DNA of 64,000 nucleotides from positions 4,278,001 to 4,342,000 of the forward strand of contig NZ_CP110136.1 in the NCBI RefSeq assembly GCF_025979705.1, given 5' to 3'. Every line of letters begins with the position of its first letter. Position 1 is the stretch's first letter. The DNA comes from Hymenobacter sp. YIM 151858-1. GTDB lineage: Bacteria > Bacteroidota > Bacteroidia > Cytophagales > Hymenobacteraceae. This document shows, one piece after another, positions 33,009 through 42,714 of this stretch. Under the pieces are notes generated by a model. The model did no database searches. It saw only the letters and a program-made list of their open reading frames with translations, and was not told the origin of the DNA. The position numbers and the translations under genes were made by a program.

Positions 33009-33824
33009 TTAGTAAGCTTCTTTTTCGTTCGGGAAGTCGCGGCTCTTCACGTCGTCGATGTACTGCGTTACGGCCTGATGCATCAAGTCGCCGAGCTCGG
33101 CGTAACGGCGCAAAAAGCGCGGCTTAAACTCCTGCGTGATGCCCAGCATATCGTGCACCACCAGCACCTGCCCGTCAACATCGGGGCCGGCCCCAATACC
33201 GATAACGGGGATGGTAAGCTGCTCGGCTACCTGCCTGGCCAGGGCCGACGGAATCTTTTCGAGCACCAGGGCAAAGCAGCCCAGCTCTTCGAGCAGCTTG
33301 GCGTCTTCGAGCAATTTCTGGGCTTCGGCTTCTTCTTTGGCGCGCACGGTGTAGGTGCCAAACTTGTAGATGCTCTGGGGGGTAAGCCCTAGGTGCCCCA
33401 TCACCGGAATACCCGCCGTGAGGATGCGGATAATACTGTCTTTGATTTCGGCGCCGCCCTCCAGCTTTACGCCGTGCCCGCCCGATTCCTTCATGATGCG
33501 GATGGCCGAACGCAACGCCTCCGACGAGTTGCCCTGGTACGAGCCAAACGGCATATCCACCACCACAAAAGCCCGGCCTACGGCGCGCACCACCGAAGCG
33601 GCGTGGTAAATCATCTGGTCGAGGGTAATGGGCAGCGTGGTTTCGTGGCCGGCCATTACGTTGGAGGCCGAGTCGCCCACAAGCAGCACATCGATGCCGG
33701 CGCCGTCGAGGATTTTGGCCATCGAGTAATCGTAGGCGGTGAGCATCGAAATTCGCTCGCCGCGCTGCTTCATGGCCAGCAGTTGGTGCGTGGTTACGCG
33801 CTTGATTTCCTTGTGCTGCGACAT
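33009..33824 (-). CDS. panB: 3-methyl-2-oxobutanoate hydroxymethyltransferase
   Basis: A 271-residue TIM-barrel enzyme forming ketopantoate from 2-oxoisovalerate and methylene-tetrahydrofolate, the first step of pantothenate and hence coenzyme A synthesis. Signatures: [31 protein letters not shown] (partly quoted), [29 protein letters not shown] and [21 protein letters not shown]. Length normal. No other pan gene adjoins. The gap to lptD (33825-33962) holds a GTCACCT inverted repeat. Confidence 0.97.
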   Translation of the reverse strand: MSQHKEIKRVTTHQLLAMKQRGERISMLTAYDYSMAKILDGAGIDVLLVGDSASNVMAGHETTLPITLDQMIYHAASVVRAVGRAFVVVDMPFGSYQGNSSEALRSAIRIMKESGGHGVKLEGGAEIKDSIIRILTAGIPVMGHLGLTPQSIYKFGTYTVRAKEEAEAQKLLEDAKLLEELGCFALVLEKIPSALARQVAEQLTIPVIGIGAGPDVDGQVLVVHDMLGITQEFKPRFLRRYAELGDLMHQAVTQYIDDVKSRDFPNEKEAY

Positions 33825-33853
33825 TGGGTTGGTAGGTGAGAGGGGGACTTGTT

Positions 33854-33964
33854 AGGTGACAGGTGACACGCGACACGTAACACGTCAGCACTGCGGCCCA
33901 AAAGTACTTTTTACGGCGAAACCAGCCGCCAAACCGGCCACTACCAACCTGTCACCTGTCACCT
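33854..33964. repeat. GTCACCT inverted repeat between panB and lptD
   Basis: aggtgacaggtgaca (33854-33868) and tgtcacctgtcacct (33950-33964) are exact reverse complements. The right arm overlaps the lptD stop codon (33963-33965). gacacgtaacacg follows the left arm, as in the element at the window start. Confidence 0.85.
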
Positions 33965-36746
33965 ACCGATTCGGGAACGTACGGTTGCGGTTGAGCTTCA
34001 AATCCTGCAACAGGGCCGATTTGGCCCCGATGCTCACGCTGAAGCCCTGAATCTGGCCCACGGGCGTCCAGGTGCCCGTAATCTGCCAGCAGTGCAAATC
34101 GCGGAAGAAGTTGAGCTGCGTGAGGGTGATTTTGTTCGACACGAAATCGTAGCCCGAGTTGTAGCTCAGGCGCATTTTGTCGGTCAGCTTGATTTCGCCG
34201 CTTACCGTCATGGCCACGGTAGCCCAGGCACGTGGCCGCGGCTGGTTGGCCCGCCCCAACCTAGGGCCGGGGTCCTGGTACAAGGCACCCAGCGAGGCGT
34301 TCAGCGTCCAGGGAATGCTGAAGTCGAGGTAATCGACGTAGGAATCGGGCTGGTTGGGGTTGCCCAATACCGGGTCGTTGGTGGGGGCCACGCGCTGCTG
34401 GCGGCTGCCGGGCTGCCCCGGGCGGCGGTTGCTGTCGAACTGATAAGTCAGCTGGGCCGAAGCATTGTCGAGGCGGGCCAGGCGCTTGCTTTCAAACAAG
34501 TACCGGTCGATGAGGCGGCCCGTAGAGTCGCGCTGGTAAAAGTTAAACGACGAGGACAGCAGCAGATTCAGCTTTTGGGCTACCTGCGTGCGGAAGCTGG
34601 TCGACAGAGGGGCCAACTGGAATTCCGAGGCCGCAAAGTTGTAGCCGGTGCTTAAGTCAAACCCGTCGATCAGGCTTACCTTTTTGTAGGGCTGGTTGCC
34701 GGTGGTATCCTGCTTGTTGCGCACCTTCATTTCTACCTGGTTCTGCAGGCCGAAGCTTACCTGGCTTACGCGCCCGCCCGACGGCACCGAAAACGGAAAG
34801 CCCGCGTAGCGCGAGAAGTTGCGCACCCCGTACAGCTCGCCCGTGGTGTTGCGCAAGTCCCCTAGGGTAGTGTTGTCGACAAGGCGTCGGCTGCCTTGGT
34901 AGTTGGGCGAGCCGGTAAAGTTGACGCTGGGGGCCAGGCGGTGCCGAATAGCCTGGATTTTACCGCCCGGCTTGAAGTTGAGGGTGCCGTAGAGGTTGGT
35001 AGAAAGCGAAGCTCCGTACGACAGGTTGTGCACCACGTTGAAGCCGCGCACCGTATCGATGCGCACGGCCCGCGCCTGCGGCACGTACTCGTATTCGAGC
35101 CGCTTGTTAAACCACGTTTGGCCGTAGTTGACGGTAGGAGTGAAGGAGAAGTGCTTCAGCACCGTAAACTGACCTAGGGTTACGTCGAAACGGTGCTGCA
35201 CCGCCGATTGGGCATTGCGCAGAAAAGGCCGCAGGTTATCGAAACGCACCGGAATATTGCGCGACTGCGCCTGGCCGCCCAGCAGCGGGATGCCGGCTTC
35301 GAGCACGCGGGCCTGCTCCACGTTGGTCAGGCGGTTTTGCCCCGTCATCTGGTAGGCCACCGCAAACTGCTCGTAAATGGCCCCGCGCGTGGGCAAACCA
35401 AACAAGCGGTACAGGTTCTGGCGTTGCACCCCCAGCGTTACATCGGGCAGCGTGAGGTTTACGGTGCCGGTAATGGTGTTCAGGTCCTGCGCGGCCTGCA
35501 CCGAGTAGTTAATGGGCAGGTTGCGCAGCTGCTTCTGGTAGCTAATGGTAGAGTTGAACGCCGGCGTGAGGTAATTGCGCACGTCGAGCGTGTTTTGCTG
35601 GTTGAACTCGGGGCTGCCCGTGCGCACGTTGGCCGAAAAGCGGCCCCCGCCCGGCCGCGGCGTGGGCGTGTGCGTCCACGAGAGCCAGAAGGTGCGCGGC
35701 TTGAAGTTGCGCCGGATGTTGGGGTCGGTGTTTACCGACTCGGAGCGCAGCAGCTGCCCGGCTGGCCGGCGCGAGTAGCTAAAATCGAGGCGGCCGTCGT
35801 AGCGGTAGCGCTTGCGGTAGGTCAGGTCGGTATTTACGCCCCAGCCCCCAAACGCCACGCCGCTACCCGAGTACACGTTGCCCGTTACGCGCAGCCCTAG
35901 GTACTGATTGATGGCCCAGTAGTAGCCACCGTTGGTGAGGTAAAAGCCGCGGTCGATGGCTTGCCCGAAAGTAGGAATGATGAAACCCGAAGCCCGGCTT
36001 TTGCCCGGGCTGGGGAAGTAGCCAAACAAGAAGCCCAAGGGCGTAGGAATGTCGCCGATGACCAAGTTGAACGGGCCCGTAACCACCTGCTTGCGCGGCA
36101 CCACCTTCATTTTGCTGGCATTGATGAAGAAGTGTGGGTGCTCTAGATTACACGTGGTGTAGCGGCCGCGCAGGCCGTAAATCTCGTTCAGCTCGTTTTT
36201 CTTCACCACCTCGGCATGGATGTAGCCTTCGCCCTGCTGGGTTATGGCCTCCGATATTTTGCCTTTGCGGGTTTTGAAGTTGTAGGCAATGCGGCCGGCC
36301 TGGTAGGTTTCGGCAGCATCCTTGAATACCGGCTTGTCGCGCACGCGGCCCGTGGAGTCTTTCAACCCCTCGGCCGTCAGCAGGTTTTGGCTGTAATCGA
36401 CGGTGATAACGCCGGCTTTCAGCGACATGGTGCCGTAGTCCACGTTGGCCTTGTCGTAAAGGGTAGCCTTTTTCTCCTGCACATTAAAGCGGATGGAGTC
36501 TTTGGCCTGGTACTTTACGGTCGTTTCGATATCGCCCTTGCGGGTAACTACGCGCACGGTGTCGAGGGTGCGGCGGATGGTGTCGGGCCGGATGGCAGCG
36601 GGCGTAGTGCGGCCGGGGCGTTGCTGCGCCCACGCCGCCGGTAAGCCCACCGAACAGAGCATAAACAGCAAGCCAAACAAGAGCAGGCAGTGCTGCGCCC
36701 GTTGGTTGCGGCATAGCGTTTGAATATGCGCCCCGGGAAGAGTCAC
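33963..36746 (-). CDS. lptD: LPS-assembly protein LptD (Bacteroidota type)
   Basis: A 927-residue outer-membrane protein that inserts lipopolysaccharide into the outer leaflet. A signal peptide (LLLFGLLFMLCSVGLPAAWAQ) is followed by an OstA/LptA-like jelly-roll domain (about 60-250: KATLYDKANVDYGTMSLKAG, GRIAYNFKTRKGKISEAI) and a large beta-barrel with aromatic strand ends. GDIPTPLGFLFGYFPSP is typical of the junction. I use GTG 36746, since the -7 box at 36784-36791 puts the transcript start near 36777, downstream of the longer frame's ATG (36908). It diverges from the amidase gene. Confidence 0.9.
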   Translation of the reverse strand: MTLPGAHIQTLCRNQRAQHCLLLFGLLFMLCSVGLPAAWAQQRPGRTTPAAIRPDTIRRTLDTVRVVTRKGDIETTVKYQAKDSIRFNVQEKKATLYDKANVDYGTMSLKAGVITVDYSQNLLTAEGLKDSTGRVRDKPVFKDAAETYQAGRIAYNFKTRKGKISEAITQQGEGYIHAEVVKKNELNEIYGLRGRYTTCNLEHPHFFINASKMKVVPRKQVVTGPFNLVIGDIPTPLGFLFGYFPSPGKSRASGFIIPTFGQAIDRGFYLTNGGYYWAINQYLGLRVTGNVYSGSGVAFGGWGVNTDLTYRKRYRYDGRLDFSYSRRPAGQLLRSESVNTDPNIRRNFKPRTFWLSWTHTPTPRPGGGRFSANVRTGSPEFNQQNTLDVRNYLTPAFNSTISYQKQLRNLPINYSVQAAQDLNTITGTVNLTLPDVTLGVQRQNLYRLFGLPTRGAIYEQFAVAYQMTGQNRLTNVEQARVLEAGIPLLGGQAQSRNIPVRFDNLRPFLRNAQSAVQHRFDVTLGQFTVLKHFSFTPTVNYGQTWFNKRLEYEYVPQARAVRIDTVRGFNVVHNLSYGASLSTNLYGTLNFKPGGKIQAIRHRLAPSVNFTGSPNYQGSRRLVDNTTLGDLRNTTGELYGVRNFSRYAGFPFSVPSGGRVSQVSFGLQNQVEMKVRNKQDTTGNQPYKKVSLIDGFDLSTGYNFAASEFQLAPLSTSFRTQVAQKLNLLLSSSFNFYQRDSTGRLIDRYLFESKRLARLDNASAQLTYQFDSNRRPGQPGSRQQRVAPTNDPVLGNPNQPDSYVDYLDFSIPWTLNASLGALYQDPGPRLGRANQPRPRAWATVAMTVSGEIKLTDKMRLSYNSGYDFVSNKITLTQLNFFRDLHCWQITGTWTPVGQIQGFSVSIGAKSALLQDLKLNRNRTFPNR

Positions 36747-36783
36747 GTAGAGCAGAATTGCTTTATTTTGTGGCTTAAGTGTG

Positions 36784-36791
36784 CAAAAGTA
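36784..36791 (-). promoter_or_regulatory. -7 box TACTTTTG for lptD
   Basis: Perfect TAnnTTTG on the minus strand, identical to the serS box. It lies about 38 bases before GTG 36746 and fixes the choice of lptD start. Confidence 0.62.
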
Positions 36792-36820
36792 GCGGGTAGC
36801 CGCCCCATCTAACGAACTCT

Positions 36821-37654
36821 GTGCGGAATATTGTCCTTCTCGGTACGGCGCTCCTGGCGCTATTAGCCGGTCCGGCGGCCAGCGTACAGCAGGTGCCTGG
36901 CCAGCCAACTGATACGACCCGAACCCCAGGTTCGGCTAACGTTTTTCGGCTGCGTACGGTGGTGCTCGATGCCGGCCACGGTGGCAAAGACCGGGGCTGC
37001 GCCGGCCAATCGGCCCGCGAGGCCGATGTAGCCCTGAAAATTGTGTTGGAGCTGGGTCGGCAGATCGAAGAAAACATGCCGGAGGTGCGGGTGATTTACA
37101 CGCGCAAAACCGACGAGTTTGTGGAGCTGGCCGACCGCGCCGGCATTGCCAACAAGCACAACGCCGACCTGTTCATCTCGGTGCACTGCAACGCCGGCCC
37201 CACGGTAGCGCGCGGCACCGAGGTCTGGACGATGGGCGCGCACAAAACCGAAGCCAACCTGGCCACGGCCAAGCGCGAAAACGCCGTAATTCTGCAAGAA
37301 GACAACTACAAGGAGCGCTACGCCGGCTTCGACCCCAGCTCGCCGCAAAGCCACATCCTGTTTTCGCTCTACCAAAGCGCCCACATCGATAATAGCCTGC
37401 GCTTCGCGGCCAAAGTCGACCACGAATTTCGCACCTCGGTGGGGCGGCCTTCGCGGGGCGTAAAGCAGGCGGGCTTTCTGGTACTCTGGAAATCCACGAT
37501 GCCGTCGGTACTCATCGAGGCCGGCTTTCTCACCAACCCGGCTGAGGAACGATATCTGAACGATAAAGCCAATCAGACGTATATGGCCTCGGGTATCTAC
37601 CGGGCGTTCCGCAAGTACAAGCAAGAGCTCGAAGCGAGCAGCGCCGGCAATTAA
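36821..37654 (+). CDS. N-acetylmuramoyl-L-alanine amidase (Amidase_3)
   Basis: A 277-residue zinc amidase that cleaves the bond between muramic acid and the stem peptide. It begins with a signal peptide (MRNIVLLGTALLALLAGPAASV, GTG start). Zinc and catalytic residues: His in VVLDAGHGGKDRG, Glu in QSAREADVAL, His in LFISVHCNAG, Glu in PSVLIEAGFLTN. No SH3 or LysM domain. It is followed after 75 bases by the MCE/MlaD gene in the same direction; the amidase-MlaD pair next to lptD is a familiar Bacteroidota envelope cluster. Confidence 0.95.
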   Translation: MRNIVLLGTALLALLAGPAASVQQVPGQPTDTTRTPGSANVFRLRTVVLDAGHGGKDRGCAGQSAREADVALKIVLELGRQIEENMPEVRVIYTRKTDEFVELADRAGIANKHNADLFISVHCNAGPTVARGTEVWTMGAHKTEANLATAKRENAVILQEDNYKERYAGFDPSSPQSHILFSLYQSAHIDNSLRFAAKVDHEFRTSVGRPSRGVKQAGFLVLWKSTMPSVLIEAGFLTNPAEERYLNDKANQTYMASGIYRAFRKYKQELEASSAGN

Positions 37655-37729
37655 ATGGCCGCTACTTGCCATCTTGCGCCGCCGGCACGCCGGTAGTCCG
37701 CATTATCTCTCGTCCTTCCCGCCATCTCC

Positions 37730-38767
37730 GTGTCCAAAGAAGCCAAAGTTGCACTATTGGCCGTGGTTGCCCTCGTGGCACTGTTTATCGGCTTTCGTTT
37801 TCTGAAAGGCAGCAACGTATTCTCTAACGACCGCACGTTCTACGCCACCTACGACAACGTCGACGGGCTGAACCTCTCGGCGCCCGTGATGCTGAACGGC
37901 ATTCAGGTGGGCCAGGTAAAAAACCTGGAGCTGCAGCCCGAAAAAGGCAACCAGATACGCGTAGCCATCGAAATCCAGGAGCGGGTAGAAGTAGGCGACT
38001 CCACCGTAGCCAGCCTCTCCGGTTCGCTCCTAGGTTCGAAAACCATTACGCTGCTGCAGGGCCGCAACACCAAAGTGTACGAAGGCGGGCAGGAGCTGCG
38101 CTCGTACCACGCGGCCAGCCTCACCGATGCCTTTCAGGCCAAAGCGCTGCCCGTGCTGGGCACCGTGGATAGCACGCTCATCAAGGTAAATCAGTTTCTG
38201 AGCAAGGAGGCGCGCCTGAGCCTGCAGCAAACCCTGCAAAACACGCAGGCCTCGACGGAAGCCATGAAAAACCTGCTGGTGATGAACCAGCGCAACATCA
38301 ACCAGATTACCAGCAACATGGCCGAGCTCACCCGCTCGCTGAACGTGACGGAGCGCAAGTTCGACCGGCTGGCTACCAACCTGGCCCTGATTACCGACAC
38401 GTTGAAGTCGGCCCCCATGGCGGGCACCGTGCGCAAGCTGAACACCACCGTAACGGAGGCGCAGGCCGCCATGAAGCAGCTGAACCAGTCGCTGACCAGC
38501 ACCAAAGGCTCCCTGGGTAAGCTGATGAACGACGACTCGCTCTACACCAACCTCAACAAAACGGCCGCCAGCTCCAACGCCCTGCTCGTCGACCTGAAAG
38601 CCAACCCCAAGCGCTACGTGCACTTCTCGGTGTTTGGCGGGGGGAGCAAGGAGAAAAAGACGAAGAAGAAAACCGAAACCGAGCAAAAGCCCGACGGCAC
38701 CGTGGAGCGCGAAACCAAAACCGTGACGCAGCAAGCCGCCCCGGTTGATTCGGCCGTGAAGCCCTAG
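37730..38767 (+). CDS. MCE/MlaD family lipid-transport protein
   Basis: A 345-residue protein anchored by one N-terminal membrane segment (KVALLAVVALVALFIGFRFL), followed by a single MCE domain (about 35-125: TFYATYDNVDGLNLSAPVMLNGIQVGQV, LSGSLLGSKTITLL) and a long helical region (about 140-290). MCE rings move phospholipids between membranes together with an ABC transporter; the permease and ATPase genes are not in this window. The C-terminal tail is Lys/Glu/Thr-rich (KEKKTKKKTETEQKPDG). GTG start at 37730. Ends with a CCTAGG word over the stop codon region. Confidence 0.92.
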   Translation: MSKEAKVALLAVVALVALFIGFRFLKGSNVFSNDRTFYATYDNVDGLNLSAPVMLNGIQVGQVKNLELQPEKGNQIRVAIEIQERVEVGDSTVASLSGSLLGSKTITLLQGRNTKVYEGGQELRSYHAASLTDAFQAKALPVLGTVDSTLIKVNQFLSKEARLSLQQTLQNTQASTEAMKNLLVMNQRNINQITSNMAELTRSLNVTERKFDRLATNLALITDTLKSAPMAGTVRKLNTTVTEAQAAMKQLNQSLTSTKGSLGKLMNDDSLYTNLNKTAASSNALLVDLKANPKRYVHFSVFGGGSKEKKTKKKTETEQKPDGTVERETKTVTQQAAPVDSAVKP

Positions 38768-38803
38768 GTGGCTGCAGCCCCGCTCAGTGCTACAACTTTG
38801 CAA

Positions 38804-38838
38804 AACCTAACGGGCTACGAACGCTCGTTAGGTTTTTT
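38804..38838 (+). terminator. Terminator after the MlaD gene
   Basis: 9-bp stem aacctaacg / cgttaggtt around a 13-base loop that pairs partly, followed by TTTTTT. Confidence 0.75.
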
Positions 38839-38845
38839 GTTTTCC

Positions 38846-38853
38846 TACCTTTG
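38846..38853 (+). promoter_or_regulatory. -7 box TACCTTTG before the carboxylase gene
   Basis: Perfect TAnnTTTG just after the terminator and 57 bases before the GTG start at 38910. No TTTG at -33. Confidence 0.6.
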
Positions 38854-38909
38854 AAAGCGGCCCGCGTAGGCGGGCCATTCGCTCCCATCTGCATTCCCCA
38901 TTACTTCCT

Positions 38910-40574
38910 GTGAACCAACCCGCTTCACCCCAGCCCGATCAGAAGATTAACCTGGAGTTCAACAAGAACGAGGACAGCAACAAGCAGCACGTGTTTCAGC
39001 TGAGCCAGCGCCTGAAAAAGGTGCACCTAGGCGGCGGCGAAAAGCGCATTGCCGCCCACAAAGCCAAAGGCAAGCTCACGGCCCGCGAGCGTATCCAATA
39101 CCTCATCGACGAGGGCTCGGCTACGGTGGAGATTGGTGCCTTTGCCGGCGAAGGCATGTACCCCGAGGAGGGCGGCTGCCCCTCGGGCGGCGTGGTGGTG
39201 GTAATTGGCTACGTGCAGGGCCGCCAGTGCGTGATTGTGGCCAACGATGCCACCGTGAAGGCCGGCGCGTGGTTCCCCATCACGGCCAAGAAAAACCTGC
39301 GCGCCCAGGAAATCAGCATCGAGAACAAGCTGCCGATTATTTACCTCGTCGACTCGGCCGGTGTGTACCTGCCCATGCAGGACGAAATCTTCCCCGATAA
39401 GGAGCACTTCGGCCGCATCTTCCGCAACAACGCCGTGATGTCGTCGATGGGCATCGTGCAGATTGCCGCCATCATGGGCCCGTGCGTGGCCGGCGGGGCC
39501 TACCTGCCCATCATGTCCGACGAGGCCATGATTGTGGACGGCACCGGCTCGGTGTTCCTGGCGGGTTCGTACCTCGTGAAATCGGCCATCGGCGAGAGCA
39601 TCGACAACGAAACCCTAGGTGGCGCTACCACCCACTCCGAGATTTCGGGCGTGACGGACTACAAGTTCGCCAACGACCAAGAGTGCCTCGACCACATCCG
39701 CAACATCTTCGACAAGATGGGGGCCACGCCCTCGGCTGGCTTCGACCGCAAAACGCCCGCCGCCCCGGCCGGAAACCCCAAGGAGATCTACGGCCTGCTG
39801 CCGTCGGACCGCGTGAAGCCCTACGACATGATGGACATCATCAAGCGTTTGGTGGATAACTCGGAGTTCGAGCCCTACAAGGACCTCTACGGCCAGTCGC
39901 TCATTTGCGGGCTGGCGCGCATCGATGGCTGGGCCGTGGGCATTGTGGCCAACCAGCGCAAAATCGTGAAGACGAAAAAGGGCGCCATGCAAATGGGTGG
40001 CGTTATCTACTCCGACTCGGCCGATAAGGCAGCGCGCTTCATCATGAACTGCAACCAGAAGCGCATTCCGCTGGTGTTCCTGCACGATGTGTCGGGCTTC
40101 ATGGTGGGCTCGCAGTCGGAGCACGGCGGCATTATCAAGGACGGCGCCAAAATGGTAAATGCCATGTCGAACTCGGTGGTGCCCAAGTTCTCGGTGATTG
40201 TGGGCAACAGCTACGGCGCCGGCAACTACGCCATGTGCGGCAAAGCCTACGACCCGCGCCTGATTGTGGCCTGGCCCTCGGCCCAGCTGGCCGTAATGAG
40301 CGGCGCGGCGGCCGCCAACACGCTGCTGCAAATACAAGTAGCCGCCGCCGAAGCCAAAGGCGAAAAGCTAACCGACGAGGTGAAGAAGGAGATGTTTGAC
40401 AAGATTAAGGCTCGCTACGACGAGCAGCTTTCGCCCTACTATGCCGCCGCCCGCCTGTGGGTTGATGCCGTGATTGACCCGCTGGAAACCCGCAAGGTTA
40501 TTTCGGAGGGTATCCGGATGGCCAACCATGCGCCGATTGAAAAGCCCTATAACGTAGGTGTAATCCAGGTGTGA
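38910..40574 (+). CDS. Acyl-CoA carboxylase, carboxyltransferase (beta) subunit
   Basis: A 554-residue biotin-dependent carboxyltransferase of the methylcrotonyl/propionyl-CoA carboxylase type, moving CO2 from biotin to an acyl-CoA. The two crotonase-fold halves are clear: LPIIYLVDSAGVYLPMQ with IMGPCVAGGAYLPIMSDEAM, and IPLVFLHDVSGFMVGSQSE with IVGNSYGAGNYAMCGKAYDPR. Length and the VYLPMQDE sequence fit 3-methylcrotonyl-CoA carboxylase beta best. No biotin carboxylase subunit gene adjoins. GTG start at 38910. The next gene begins four bases after the stop codon. Confidence 0.93.
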   Translation: MNQPASPQPDQKINLEFNKNEDSNKQHVFQLSQRLKKVHLGGGEKRIAAHKAKGKLTARERIQYLIDEGSATVEIGAFAGEGMYPEEGGCPSGGVVVVIGYVQGRQCVIVANDATVKAGAWFPITAKKNLRAQEISIENKLPIIYLVDSAGVYLPMQDEIFPDKEHFGRIFRNNAVMSSMGIVQIAAIMGPCVAGGAYLPIMSDEAMIVDGTGSVFLAGSYLVKSAIGESIDNETLGGATTHSEISGVTDYKFANDQECLDHIRNIFDKMGATPSAGFDRKTPAAPAGNPKEIYGLLPSDRVKPYDMMDIIKRLVDNSEFEPYKDLYGQSLICGLARIDGWAVGIVANQRKIVKTKKGAMQMGGVIYSDSADKAARFIMNCNQKRIPLVFLHDVSGFMVGSQSEHGGIIKDGAKMVNAMSNSVVPKFSVIVGNSYGAGNYAMCGKAYDPRLIVAWPSAQLAVMSGAAAANTLLQIQVAAAEAKGEKLTDEVKKEMFDKIKARYDEQLSPYYAAARLWVDAVIDPLETRKVISEGIRMANHAPIEKPYNVGVIQV

Positions 40575-40577
40575 GCA

Positions 40578-41012
40578 ATGACCGTTAGGAAGTCACTTAT
40601 AGTTGCCTGTTTGACGCTGTTGCCGGTGGTTGGCTTTTGCCAACTGCCGCAGCAACCCGACAGCATCGTTTATCCTGGCGGTGGAAGTAATATGGCTCTG
40701 CTATTGGCCTTTTCAGAAAACCAAGAAGTAGAAGCTGCCTTGCTGGCTGAGCGTGATATCGCGGCTGGTCGTTTATTCTTGATACTTAAGAGTGGTATAG
40801 CACCGGTTAGTTACTCCACCGACAGCGTATTTGAGAAGAAGTTTCACGTCACGTACTGGGATGAAGGCTGTTCAGGACCAAGCTATGCTTGCATGCAAGC
40901 ATACAACAGCCGAATGTTCGCCCATTTAACCAGCTTGTATGGGAAAGCTTGGCGGCGAACTGTTAGGCGTGACGTGGTTGGCTATAAGCACTGGAGGAAG
41001 GGTTCTGAGTAA
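40578..41012 (+). CDS. Exported protein of unknown function
   Basis: A 144-residue protein with signal peptide (MTVRKSLIVACLTLLPVVGFC). The C-terminal half, FHVTYWDEGCSGPSYACMQAYN and YGKAWRRTVRRDVVGYKHW, has the look of a small Bacteroidota family with a Cys pair and a Trp...Arg-Lys-Asp-Val-x-Gly ending; I know no function. It lies three bases behind the carboxylase stop codon, so it can be translated from the same mRNA, although its base composition is less GC-rich and suggests a different history. Confidence 0.65.
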   Translation: MTVRKSLIVACLTLLPVVGFCQLPQQPDSIVYPGGGSNMALLLAFSENQEVEAALLAERDIAAGRLFLILKSGIAPVSYSTDSVFEKKFHVTYWDEGCSGPSYACMQAYNSRMFAHLTSLYGKAWRRTVRRDVVGYKHWRKGSE

Positions 41013-41047
41013 AATGGCTCGTAGCCACTGGCTTGGCTACTAGATTT

Positions 41048-41084
41048 ACAACGCGCCGCTCAGCACTGCTGAGCGGCGCGTTGT
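41048..41084. terminator. Perfect 18-bp hairpin
   Basis: acaacgcgccgctcagca / tgctgagcggcgcgttgt with a single C between the arms, after the 40578 gene. No long T-run. Confidence 0.8.
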
Positions 41085-41185
41085 GATTACCGCATGGGCG
41101 CAAACTAAAGCTTAGATTGCCGGGGCTTGGCTGCTCGAAAGCCAAACCACTATTTACGATTGCCGAATCGTTTTAACAGCCATTT

Positions 41186-42475
41186 ATGACGAATAGCTTG
41201 TCTGACGTAATCCACAATTGTGCTTCAGTAGCAAGGCAGTTTGCCTTGGTGCTTGCCCTGCTGCTCGGCCAACAAGCCCTAGGTCAGCAAAAAGCCAAAA
41301 TTGAAATTGGGCGAATAGACACGCTTTCATCCAAGATGCTACAGGAAAAGCGCGAGCTATGGATTTACACCCCGCCCGCCGCGGCCGAAGAAGGTTACGC
41401 GCCCAAGCGCTACCCGGTGCTGTACCTGCTCGATGCGGATTGGAATTTTCAATCGCTCAGCGGTATGGTGCATTACATGAGCACCATTATGGGCTCCGTC
41501 AATGCGCAGGCGCTTTGCCCGGAAATGATCATCGTTGGCATTCCGAGTTCTTTCCGCACCCGTACCCGCGACCTGACGCCTACCCAATCAACCAAGCGTT
41601 GGGATGGTAAATTAGATAAGACTTTGGCCGGCTCGGGTGGGGGTGAGAAGTTTATGGCTTACATAGAGAAGGAGGTATTTCCCTATGTGGAAGCCAACTT
41701 CCTCACGCAGCCATACCGCTTATTCGTCGGGCACTCGCTCGGCGGGCTCACGGTGGTGAATACGCTGGCTACCAAGCCCACACTGTTTAATGCCTACGTG
41801 GCCATTGAGCCAAGCCTGTGGTGGGATGATAAACTTGCGCTGAAGCGGCTGGAAAGCGCGCTGCGCCAGAACCAGATACAGAACCGCAAACTGTTTTTGG
41901 CGGTGGCCAACGGCATGCCCGCGGGCATGGACACGGCGCAGGCACGGCGCGATACTGCCAGTGCCACGCTGCACACCCGTGCCAACCTAGAGCTAGTGGA
42001 TTTGCTGCGGCGCCAACCTGCCTCGGCCGTAGCCTGGCAATGGAAGTACTACCCCGAGGAAGGGCACGCCTCGGTGGTGCTATCGGCCGAGCACGACGCG
42101 CTGCGGGGCTTTTTTAGGCACGCGCCCCTGTCGCTGCCCAACAACGTAGCAGCCGCTGAATTCAACCTGGAGGCAATTCAGCGGCACTACGCTAGCGTGT
42201 CGGAGCAGTACGGATACGCCGTGTTGCCGCCCGAAGAAACCATCAACTGGTACGCTTGGGCCTGCAAGCAGAAGCAACTCTGGGCCAAGGCCGAAGCCTT
42301 CTTTTTGTTCAACGCCGCCCATTACCCACAAAGCTTTAACGCCAACAGTGGGCTGGCCACCTTTTATGAAGAGCGCGGAAACAAGCGCAAAGCCCTGCAT
42401 TACTACAGCCGGGCCTTGGCTATTTACGATGAGCCTGAGACGCGGCAAAAAGTTGCCCAACTGCGCAAGCGTTAG
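41186..42475 (+). CDS. Exported alpha/beta-hydrolase (esterase D/Fes-like) with C-terminal TPR-like helices
   Basis: A 429-residue protein. A signal region (ARQFALVLALLLGQQALG) is followed by a putative esterase domain (about 35-300): RYPVLYLLDADWNF, the nucleophile elbow FVGHSLGGLTVVN, an Asp/Glu-containing region and the His in EEGHASVVLSAEHDALRGFF. Such enzymes hydrolyse siderophore or acyl esters in the periplasm. The last 100 residues are tetratricopeptide-like (YAWACKQKQLWAKAEAFFLFNAAHYPQS, ERGNKRKALHYYSRALAIY). No iron-uptake genes adjoin, so the substrate is open. Confidence 0.82.
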   Translation: MTNSLSDVIHNCASVARQFALVLALLLGQQALGQQKAKIEIGRIDTLSSKMLQEKRELWIYTPPAAAEEGYAPKRYPVLYLLDADWNFQSLSGMVHYMSTIMGSVNAQALCPEMIIVGIPSSFRTRTRDLTPTQSTKRWDGKLDKTLAGSGGGEKFMAYIEKEVFPYVEANFLTQPYRLFVGHSLGGLTVVNTLATKPTLFNAYVAIEPSLWWDDKLALKRLESALRQNQIQNRKLFLAVANGMPAGMDTAQARRDTASATLHTRANLELVDLLRRQPASAVAWQWKYYPEEGHASVVLSAEHDALRGFFRHAPLSLPNNVAAAEFNLEAIQRHYASVSEQYGYAVLPPEETINWYAWACKQKQLWAKAEAFFLFNAAHYPQSFNANSGLATFYEERGNKRKALHYYSRALAIYDEPETRQKVAQLRKR

Positions 42476-42714
42476 CAAAAGGGCTGCTGCAAGGTGCGCA
42501 AGTGTGTTTTATGGCACAATGCGCTTAACCCGGTGCGAGGGGCGCCGTTGCCGACGCCGGTGTTTGGTATAAGCCAACCGCAACCACCTAGGCGTGGCTG
42601 ACTGTCAGGTTAAGCCAACTTTTCGGCCGATTCGCCGTCTATTTCTACATTATCTTTACCGACCGTAAACCGCCGCGCTTGGCGGGCCAGGGTCGGTTTA
42701 GCGCCACGATTTGG

